Shown in pieces: positions 1-5,594 of a stretch of 8,189 nt of DNA. The DNA comes from an uncultured Prevotellaceae bacterium (GTDB lineage: Bacteria; Bacteroidota; Bacteroidia; Bacteroidales; Bacteroidaceae): the NCBI GenBank assembly GCA_946539635.1, contig CAMNHS010000059.1, positions 1 through 8,189 of the forward strand. The letters run 5' to 3'. The position numbers were made by a program, and so were the translations under genes. How positions within the stretch are numbered: position 1 is the stretch's first letter; each line of letters opens with the position of its first letter. The notes beneath the pieces are model-generated. The model ran no database searches, was not told where the DNA came from, and saw only the letters and a list, made by a program, of their open reading frames with translations.

Positions 1-22
1 TCTTTCGGAGATCATTCGGAGT
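1..22 (-). repeat. two tandem copies of an 11-bp repeat (left edge)
   Basis: Read on the minus strand, positions 22-12 are ACTCCGAATGA and 11-1 are TCTCCGAAAGA, two back-to-back 11-mers with a TCCGAA core. The same 11-mer occurs three times in the opposite orientation at 5410-5442. The array may continue beyond the left edge of the window. Function unknown; it looks like a dispersed intergenic repeat. Confidence 0.6.
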
Positions 23-58
23 TAAACCATAAATCTCTAATATTTTGTTCGTCCGCCA

Positions 59-160
59 ATGCGCAAAAATTCTTCCGTAGAAAAAATCGTTTTCGAGGGA
101 GCAACAGCCCGCATGAAGGAATCCGCCAACAACAAGTTTGGTATCTTCGAAAAAGACTAA
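59..160 (+). CDS. possible 34-residue small protein or gene remnant
   Basis: An ATG at 59 opens a 34-codon frame ending at TAA 158-160, with C-terminal sequence ARMKESANNKFGIFEKD. The amino-acid composition (charged, with an ordinary-looking C-terminus) resembles real coding sequence more than the other frames here do. However, the frame is closed by stops at 23-25 and 38-40, no ribosome binding site is visible, and I recognise no family. It could be a genuine small ORF, the 3' remnant of a decayed gene, or chance. It sits about 110 bp beyond the 3' end of the minus-strand operon and is transcribed toward it. Low confidence. Confidence 0.2.
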   Translation: MRKNSSVEKIVFEGATARMKESANNKFGIFEKD

Positions 161-187
161 AAAACAATACCTGACAAAAATAATTAG

Positions 188-239
188 AGTGCACTGGAAA
201 AATTCCTACAGTGCACCGGAAGAAGTTTTCCACTGCACT
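188..239. repeat. GTGCA repeat cluster with 14-bp inverted repeat; possible operon terminator
   Basis: Three related units occur: AGTGCACTGGAAAA at 188-201, CAGTGCACCGGAA at 210-222, and TTTTCCACTGCACT at 226-239. The outer two are inverted repeats of each other with one mismatch in 14. On the minus strand the second arm is followed by TAATTATTTTT, so the stem could stop transcription of the operon ending at 272. The three-unit architecture is more elaborate than a simple terminator and may be a dispersed repeat family. The repeat is seen directly; terminator function is inferred. Confidence 0.5.
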
Positions 240-271
240 GCCGTAAAATTTCCTTCGTTATTCATACAAAA

Positions 272-1144
272 TCATTTGCGTCCTATTATACTCCACAACT
301 GGCTCTTGCCATATCCGCACCAGTATCCGTGTCCCCCGGTGACATTAGTCCTTAGACTACGAGAATATGGTACGAACATATTTCCTGACAAGGATATGAT
401 ATTCTGGTAGTCCTGCCATATATTAAATGAAGTACTGTCCATTGTACACAATTCTACACAAACGGTGTCACCCTCGACAAAATATTCTGTCACACCGTAA
501 TAATCGTCCAGCGTCTTTGTCCTATAGACGGGATATGTTACCCTCATCGGCTTAGTCATATCAGGATTAACGGCAGAATTGTCAAATGTTCCTACATCGC
601 ATTTTATGAACTGCTGCTCGTTGGCACCAATCTTATCGAAAAGGCTATAATAACATTTTCCACCAGGAGCAGTAAAATGTGCCTGCAGAGTCCATAACGT
701 ATCGTTATTCTCTACTCGCGTTTGCGTAATACTATCAACTTTTACTGACGGCGGTATCGTGGTTGAGGCCATTGCATGGTGTTTGTTATAAACGACATCA
801 AGGGTGTAAACCTTTCCCGTCTCTCCCTTTATGTCTGTTGTCGTATATATGTATGGAGGGTAATAATCAAAGTCGTACTGGCCTGTCAACACGACCGATT
901 TCTCACCATCTGAGACAACGACGCGTCCCCAGCTTCCTATATGGTTATACAGGTCATCAATACTATGGGCATTCATATCAACCTCTATTGAGGTCGTCAA
1001 CATAACTACTGGCCTTTCTCCCTCTTTAATCCATCCTTCTACAATTAATTCCTCTCCATTAGACTCTGCTATATAATCATCTGAACAAGCACATATAATG
1101 ATTGTCGCAAGAAGAATAATTACGCAACACGCACTTTTTCTCAT
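272..1144 (-). CDS. DUF4249-family surface lipoprotein
   Basis: A 290-residue lipoprotein. The N-terminus has a basic start (MRKSA), a hydrophobic stretch, and a lipobox ending at Cys20 (IICAC) followed by SDD. Acidic residues just after the lipidated cysteine match the surface-export signal of Bacteroidota lipoproteins, so the protein is probably anchored in the outer membrane facing outward. The first mature segment (about residues 30-55, EELIVEGWIKEGERPVVMLT) and the C-terminal GGHGYWCGYG at 270-279 are typical of DUF4249. Family members are usually encoded beside a TonB-dependent receptor and have no known biochemical role. Here the gene starts 6 bp after the receptor stop codon, so the two are almost certainly co-transcribed and translationally coupled. 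It is the last gene of the operon. Family call is from sequence character, without a profile search. Confidence 0.85.
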   Translation of the reverse strand: MRKSACCVIILLATIIICACSDDYIAESNGEELIVEGWIKEGERPVVMLTTSIEVDMNAHSIDDLYNHIGSWGRVVVSDGEKSVVLTGQYDFDYYPPYIYTTTDIKGETGKVYTLDVVYNKHHAMASTTIPPSVKVDSITQTRVENNDTLWTLQAHFTAPGGKCYYSLFDKIGANEQQFIKCDVGTFDNSAVNPDMTKPMRVTYPVYRTKTLDDYYGVTEYFVEGDTVCVELCTMDSTSFNIWQDYQNIISLSGNMFVPYSRSLRTNVTGGHGYWCGYGKSQLWSIIGRK

Positions 1145-1150
1145 ATTATC

Positions 1151-3172
1151 CTAAAATTTCATATAGTAACTTATTGATGGCAATACCTTCATAAAAAAGG
1201 ACGTCCTTTTATATTCATAACTCCATCCAGAAAAATCCATGTAGTAGAACAGGTCATTTTCTTGTGCTGTCATATTATAGACAGAAAGGTTTAGCCCATG
1301 TTCATGAATATATCGAGTTGAATTGAAATGATAATTAACAGAACCATCAAGTCTAAAATATGGTCGCAAACGGTTGGCATTGTGCTCTGCATATTCCGAC
1401 ACAATATTTCTATTCATTATATAGAACATCTTAGGAGCTGTAAAAGGCGTTCCTGATGCGAAAACGCACGTAAATCCGATATCCCACTTTTTGCCTATGT
1501 GGAAAGTCAACACACTGTTAAGTTCATGTGGTCTTTCGTGTGATGAAGGAAATGTTCCATTCAAGAGTTCCGTATTATATGTCCGCATAGCACGACTATA
1601 TGCGTAGGCAATCCATCCTGTCAACCATCCTTTATCCTTAGTCAACATAAGGTTAAATCCGTAATTATGTCCTTTACCGTGTAGTAGCACAGAACTAATG
1701 TCATAGTCAGTCGCTACAAAAGAATATATAGTTCCATTGTATTCTGTCTGGTTTTTCAACCATTTTGTGTATGCCTCGAAAGATATTGAATATGCTCCGT
1801 TAGGTAACCTGTACCTTGTGTTCAATATAAGATTATGTCCCAACTGCGGCTCTATGCCATACGTTCCTGCACTCAGCCAAAATTCTAATGGTGTATTTAT
1901 TGATGACATTCCTGTCTGTATGAGATACTGACGACGCAGGGAATAGCTCAATGAGATGTCAAATCTTTTGTTAGGAGTATACGAAATGCTCGCAGAAGGA
2001 GATATGTGCCAATAGTTTTTTGCCCCATTGTGATACCAAGCCCCCCGCATGCCTGTTATCGCACTTACTGCTTTATTTATCCTCCAGCTTTTATCAACAT
2101 ACACCGTACCCAAAAAGGATGTTGTCTTGTCTATGTCAAGTTGTACGTTGTAGAATGTGCTCTTTATATTTGGTATTTGTGGCTGAATCCTATACAAAGA
2201 CATATCTACGCCCGATTTCCAATTCCCCCACGATACAGCAAATCTGTTTCCGAATTCTGATATAGAAGAAGGTAACTCTACAGCCAACGACATCATATCT
2301 AAAGAACCCTTTGCTTTATTCTGAGTATAATAGAAATTATTTGATATCTCTACCTCATCTTTATCATGTTCCCATCTCAAAGAGGTCATTAAATTGTCCC
2401 ATTTTACATTCATATCAGACATCATCCTCTCCTCTGTCATGTTAGCATCATCATTACCCATATAGAAATTAAATAATAGACGATTATTCTCATTAATACG
2501 GTGATTGTATGTCACATTTGCATCGTAGAAGGAATACTTTAACTTTGCATCTTGATCATGTAACAATGGGCCATACAGCAGGTTCAGATAACATTTTCTC
2601 AACGAAACAGCCAGTTCTGAGCTTTTTGTTACAGGAATTCTGAATGTTCCTTGTGATGATATCAAGCCTACAGCCACCTCTCCTGTAAAGGAGTCCGTCG
2701 GCTCATAATGCGTCTGCATTGTCAGCTCAGCTCCAAGATAATCGGCAGAAGAAGCATTTGGTATTTTCTTAATCACCATTTGCTGAAAATGAGCTGCATT
2801 AAAGATAGAAAAAAGTCCTAATATGTGAGAGGCACCATATAATGGAGTTCCATCTATAGATATTCTATTATGTCCATTATCGCATCCCATAACATGCAGG
2901 CCTGCATCATACTCACCATTTGTTGAGATTCCCGGAAGCATCTGCGAATAGTGCAACGGGTCAGCATTACCAAGAATTTTTGGCAGGTCATTCATCATAC
3001 GCAGATTCCAGTACATTGTGCCATCTTGGGATTTCCTGAGATTTGTCCCATGCGTATTTCCTACTACAACAACAGAGTCGAGTGACACACTCTTGTTGTC
3101 ACCCGACCTGTTCTGTCCATATAGCATACCCACCAAAATGAGTAGCATATATGTAATAAGTGATCTTCTCAC
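1151..3172 (-). CDS. TonB-dependent outer-membrane receptor, short form
   Basis: A 673-residue outer-membrane receptor for energised uptake of an unknown ligand. Residues 1-19 form a signal peptide (MRRSLITYMLLILVGMLYGQ, cut near Gly19/Gln20). A hydrophobic DSVVVVG stretch at about 32-38 may serve as the TonB box. The plug runs from about 45 to 150, with the typical LPGISTNGEYDAGLHVMG and NRISIDGTPLYG segments. The rest is alternating beta-barrel sequence ending in an aromatic residue (YYMKF), as expected for outer-membrane insertion. The start codon is GTG (3172-3170), favoured over the ATG eight codons later because it supplies the basic n-region of the signal peptide. It begins only 3 bp after the upstream lipoprotein stop. 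The N-terminal carboxypeptidase-like repeat domain common in Bacteroidota receptors is absent, which makes it short. No SusD partner is present. Confidence 0.93.
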   Translation of the reverse strand: MRRSLITYMLLILVGMLYGQNRSGDNKSVSLDSVVVVGNTHGTNLRKSQDGTMYWNLRMMNDLPKILGNADPLHYSQMLPGISTNGEYDAGLHVMGCDNGHNRISIDGTPLYGASHILGLFSIFNAAHFQQMVIKKIPNASSADYLGAELTMQTHYEPTDSFTGEVAVGLISSQGTFRIPVTKSSELAVSLRKCYLNLLYGPLLHDQDAKLKYSFYDANVTYNHRINENNRLLFNFYMGNDDANMTEERMMSDMNVKWDNLMTSLRWEHDKDEVEISNNFYYTQNKAKGSLDMMSLAVELPSSISEFGNRFAVSWGNWKSGVDMSLYRIQPQIPNIKSTFYNVQLDIDKTTSFLGTVYVDKSWRINKAVSAITGMRGAWYHNGAKNYWHISPSASISYTPNKRFDISLSYSLRRQYLIQTGMSSINTPLEFWLSAGTYGIEPQLGHNLILNTRYRLPNGAYSISFEAYTKWLKNQTEYNGTIYSFVATDYDISSVLLHGKGHNYGFNLMLTKDKGWLTGWIAYAYSRAMRTYNTELLNGTFPSSHERPHELNSVLTFHIGKKWDIGFTCVFASGTPFTAPKMFYIMNRNIVSEYAEHNANRLRPYFRLDGSVNYHFNSTRYIHEHGLNLSVYNMTAQENDLFYYMDFSGWSYEYKRTSFFMKVLPSISYYMKF

Positions 3173-3175
3173 TTT

Positions 3176-4816
3176 TTATTTCTTAATCATTCTTTCAAAA
3201 TCCTTGCCCAACTGCTTAGCATAGTCTATGACAGTCTTGAAGTATGCCTCTGTGAAATAATCCTCAAAAGCATAGCTTGAGCCTTCAGCAAAGTTAAGGG
3301 TAGGATAAAGCTCATAACGATTGCCATTATAGTCACTCTTGCTCTTGACAGCCACTCTCAAGGTACCCTGATTTATGGTACTTGCTGGACCGTTAGTGAT
3401 ATAAGCGCTTACACCATTATTGATTGTTGCAGCACAATTCTTGACATACTCTTCATTATAACGATTGTCTCTCTTGTCAGCATTCTGATAAGCATCAGCC
3501 ACACTCTTGCCATCAGTAGCAGTCATGCGAACCGTCAACCTGTTCAGAGCAGTTACAACAGCAGAGGCATTGGTTACGTTGTCCATCTTCCTTGCTCCTG
3601 AAGCAGATGGCGTAGCATTAGCTGCCACTTTTACCAATTCTGTAGCGCCTCTCTTTATGAGAGTGTTAACAGTACTGCCGTTTCCATTGACATAATCAAA
3701 GTCTGTATGTACATAGAATGGTTCTCCAGTAGGCTGTATCATTACGTCAACTGTGCCTGCTGCCTGTCCCATGAATGACAGTTGGTTATGTTCGTCAGTA
3801 GCGTTTTGGAACTTGCTGATGTTAACCGTTGTCTGCATCTTAACTTCACCATTGCGTGTAAGAACAGCTGTAACCTGTGTAGGAACGTCAATCAGCAGAT
3901 TTTCTTTGCTATATTCATATTTTGAAGCATTTGTTTCATCGAAGTCTACACTGCCTATTGATTGTCCATATTTTTCTTTCCATTCGTCAATTCTAATCTT
4001 ACCTGTACTGCCGCTATATGTAGCACTTGCCTCCCATACAGCACCACTCTTGTCAGTATATGTAAACTTCAAACCTGCATCTGAGCCTACTTTTCCCCAT
4101 TTTCCACCATAAGAAGCCTTGAATTGTCCATGTGCCTGAGATACAAGAATCAGTTTGTCAACATAATTCTGAATGCTGATATATGATATTATCTGACCGA
4201 GACCATTGTTATATTGATAGCCATACTTGTTATAGCCTGTTATTGTACGCTGTATAAACTCTTCAGCATAAATTTCAAGGCTGTCAGCATTTACATCTTG
4301 TAACTCTTTTGCGACATCAGTTAATACCTGCCATTCATTGGCAACGAAATAGGTTTCCAACATACGGGCAGTTGTTTCAATGTATGCTTTCTCTTCGTCT
4401 GGTGTCAACTGACCATCACTTGCAGGTGCAGCAGAAACATAGGTCAGTGTTACCACCTCTCCTGTCTCCTTATTTGTCAAGGTCAGGTTATTTCCGCTAC
4501 GAGCGACACTGAAGCTATAGACCTTACCCTCTTCTAAAGAAAAGGCTCTTGTCGCAACAACACCAGACAATATCAAATCAGGAGCATTATAGGTATATGC
4601 ACCTGAATAGTTCTTGCCACTTGCATTGTCCTTTGCTGCAAAAGTACTATTGTCATAGAATGTCAATGTGTAACTGTCAATGTTATAGACACCTGCAATA
4701 GAATTTTTGGACGCATCATCTGACGAACCGCCATCATCGTTACTGCTGCTACAGCTAAACATTCCCATTGCCATAACCATGGCAAGGAAATAGGTCAAAA
4801 AATAACTTTTTTTCAT
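3176..4816 (-). CDS. large surface lipoprotein with lipocalin-like N-terminal region, function unknown
   Basis: A 546-residue lipoprotein, first gene of the operon. The start chosen is the ATG at 4816-4814 because it gives a complete lipoprotein signal: MKKSYF, a hydrophobic core, and lipobox MFSC with Cys22. SSSNDDGG follows, an acidic export signal suggesting surface exposure. The open frame extends upstream to 4981, but that part crosses a hairpin-rich RNA element and is not credible protein. Residues about 39-135 look like a small lipocalin-type beta barrel (SIAGVYNIDSYTLTFYDN onward). Residues about 145-200 look helical (TTARMLETYFVANEWQVL), and the remaining 340 residues are beta-rich with no motif I recognise and no evident catalytic residues. 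Its position before a TonB receptor suggests ligand capture or receptor gating. That role is inference. Confidence 0.82.
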   Translation of the reverse strand: MKKSYFLTYFLAMVMAMGMFSCSSSNDDGGSSDDASKNSIAGVYNIDSYTLTFYDNSTFAAKDNASGKNYSGAYTYNAPDLILSGVVATRAFSLEEGKVYSFSVARSGNNLTLTNKETGEVVTLTYVSAAPASDGQLTPDEEKAYIETTARMLETYFVANEWQVLTDVAKELQDVNADSLEIYAEEFIQRTITGYNKYGYQYNNGLGQIISYISIQNYVDKLILVSQAHGQFKASYGGKWGKVGSDAGLKFTYTDKSGAVWEASATYSGSTGKIRIDEWKEKYGQSIGSVDFDETNASKYEYSKENLLIDVPTQVTAVLTRNGEVKMQTTVNISKFQNATDEHNQLSFMGQAAGTVDVMIQPTGEPFYVHTDFDYVNGNGSTVNTLIKRGATELVKVAANATPSASGARKMDNVTNASAVVTALNRLTVRMTATDGKSVADAYQNADKRDNRYNEEYVKNCAATINNGVSAYITNGPASTINQGTLRVAVKSKSDYNGNRYELYPTLNFAEGSSYAFEDYFTEAYFKTVIDYAKQLGKDFERMIKK

Positions 4817-4848
4817 AATAAGTGATAATAAAAATGCATCCTGTCCCC

Positions 4849-4856
4849 CAAATTCA
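4849..4856 (-). promoter_or_regulatory. weak candidate -7 box close to the operon start
   Basis: TGAATTTG on the minus strand differs from the Bacteroidota -7 consensus TAnnTTTG at one position and would give a leader of about 25-30 nt before the ATG at 4816. No clear TTG box lies 18-20 bases upstream. It matters because, if active, the operon would have its own short leader and the RNA element at 4881-4984 would be an independent transcript. Confidence 0.25.
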
Positions 4857-4880
4857 GCGTTAATAATTTTATTTAGGTCT

Positions 4881-5021
4881 GGAAATAAAAAAGACATGGG
4901 AGTTATTTCCTCCGTGCTTATTCCAAAGTTCAGGCCTTCGCATTGCCCCCAGGTAAGAATAAGCAACGCAAGCCAGCCCACGCCAAGCGACTATAACAAC
5001 CATACATGCCTTTACAATCAA
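4881..5021 (-). ncRNA. candidate structured RNA: small ncRNA (6S-like shape) or operon leader/attenuator
   Basis: On the minus strand, GGCGTGGG (4984-4977) pairs with CCCATGTC (4900-4893) over 8 bp with two G-U pairs. Six T residues follow (4892-4887), which is terminator-like. Inside, after an asymmetric bubble, GCTTATTC (4964-4957) pairs perfectly with GAATAAGC (4923-4916). A competing perfect 8-bp hairpin, GGAAATAA (4910-4903) with TTATTTCC (4888-4881), has the 3' arm of the outer stem in its loop and uses part of the T run. The layout of closing stem, bubble, long apical stem and 3'-strand alternative hairpin resembles 6S RNA, including the small 6S-like RNAs of Bacteroidales. It also resembles a riboswitch-type expression platform. 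A TACTTTG at 5034-5028 is an imperfect -7 box that would start the RNA near 5021. The pairings are seen directly; the identity is a guess. Confidence 0.42.
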
Positions 5022-5334
5022 CGAAAGCAAAGTATCATGCAGGTATATAATCTACCCACGCGAACGCTTCTGTTGCATTACGTCTGTACTTGGTTTCAAA
5101 GTTGCGAAGTTTGAACTTACAGAGCAGTAACGTTAGAAAACGTCCTTTCCGAGCCTCGCCCTTATACAGTTAAAGGCTCATTCCAATATGTCAATGATGC
5201 GTTTAAGTTATGCAAATAGAAAATAGACTTTCCTTTTTTATAACGTAGCATCTTCGCCCGAAGGCAACGTCCTTGCCCATTTCCCTCGTGTTCTACATCT
5301 CGTATGAGGTTTGAACACGCGAACTGGCTTAATC
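5022..5334 (-). other. hairpin-rich non-coding stretch, probable long leader or unidentified RNA
   Basis: No credible protein lies here. Read on the minus strand from the promoter at 5341-5371, it contains a row of stems. The first is a 7-bp outer stem (5319-5313 with 5293-5287) enclosing a 5-bp inner stem (5310-5306 with 5301-5297). Next come GGCAA/TTGCC (5277-5273 with 5267-5263) and CTTC/GAAG (5263-5260 with 5255-5252), which share position 5263. Then come GCCTTTA/TAAGGGC (5177-5171 with 5164-5158), ACGTT/AACGT (5143-5139 with 5134-5130), and TTCAAA/TTTGAA (5115-5110 with 5100-5095). One pair in the fourth stem is G-U only when the minus strand is the RNA, which hints at the transcribed strand. 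No known riboswitch, RNase P, tmRNA or SRP signature was found. It may form one transcript with the element at 4881-5021. Confidence 0.38.
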
Positions 5335-5340
5335 CGGTTG

Positions 5341-5371
5341 CAAAGATAAGGATTATTTTTTTATCGTGCAA
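5341..5371 (-). promoter_or_regulatory. strong Bacteroidota-type promoter facing the operon
   Basis: On the minus strand, TATCTTTG at 5348-5341 matches the -7 consensus TAnnTTTG exactly. A TTG lies at 5371-5369, separated by 20 A/T-rich bases. Transcription should begin near 5333-5336, more than 500 bases before the first gene start at 4816. That implies either a long structured leader or a separate RNA gene. Confidence 0.62.
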
Positions 5372-5409
5372 GAAAATTTGAAAAAAATTTTTTGCGAAAA
5401 AAAAATCAG

Positions 5410-5442
5410 ACTCCGAAAGAACTCCGGAAGAAGTCCGAAAGA
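5410..5442 (+). repeat. three tandem copies of the 11-bp repeat
   Basis: ACTCCGAAAGA (5410-5420), ACTCCGGAAGA (5421-5431) and AGTCCGAAAGA (5432-5442) are consecutive 11-mers with one or two differences. The same unit occurs in inverse orientation at 1-22. The array lies between the minus-strand promoter at 5341-5371 and the trmN6 promoter. An 11-bp period is close to one helical turn, so repeated protein binding on one DNA face is possible, but nothing proves a role. Confidence 0.6.
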
Positions 5443-5555
5443 ACAATCCTTTATAATGCTACCATTTATTTGCATTTCTAATAGAGAATCGGGGGAATTT
5501 TTCATATTCCAGGAAAGAATTGTATTGCTTTCTTCTCACTTAACCATTTTTTTTG

Positions 5556-5563
5556 TACTTTTG
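5556..5563 (+). promoter_or_regulatory. trmN6: -7 box of the trmN6 promoter
   Basis: TACTTTTG at 5556-5563 matches TAnnTTTG exactly and lies 31 bases before the chosen ATG at 5595, giving a leader of about 25 nt. A clear TTG box at the usual spacing is missing; the upstream stretch is a T-rich run. Confidence 0.55.
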
Positions 5564-5594
5564 CATCCAAAGAAGTAGGATTAAGTTTATCTCC

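Noticed and set aside
1..174. Plus-strand frame open from the left edge to the stop at 172-174, possibly the end of a truncated gene
   Set aside because: It runs through the 11-bp repeat and has an irregular, Cys/Arg/Phe-rich composition that looks like intergenic DNA. No family is recognisable.
138..410. Plus-strand open frame of 90 codons and other plus-strand frames opposite the operon
   Set aside because: These are antisense shadows of the DUF4249, receptor and lipoprotein genes. Their composition is proline/cysteine-rich, and no motifs are present.
1151..4816. A SusC/SusD polysaccharide-utilisation pair
   Set aside because: Neither lipoprotein has SusD-like helical repeats. The partner is DUF4249, the receptor lacks the SusC N-terminal domain, and no glycan-degrading enzymes are nearby.
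4817..4981. N-terminal extension of the large lipoprotein to a start at 4981
   Set aside because: It would bury the lipoprotein signal 55 residues inside the protein and would translate the hairpin-rich RNA element. The ATG at 4816 gives a complete lipobox and export signal.
4817..5340. Cobalamin or TPP riboswitch, RNase P RNA, tmRNA or SRP RNA
   Set aside because: The hallmark conserved boxes of each class were looked for on the minus strand and not found, despite the dense secondary structure.
5410..5442. CRISPR array
   Set aside because: The units are 11 bp and directly abutting, with no spacers and no cas genes in the window. The heptamer tracts fail for the same reasons.
5162..5446. 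94-residue minus-strand open frame over the promoter and hairpin region
   Set aside because: It overlaps a consensus promoter, the 11-bp repeats and several stems. The translated sequence shows no domain or signal and reads like translated structured RNA.
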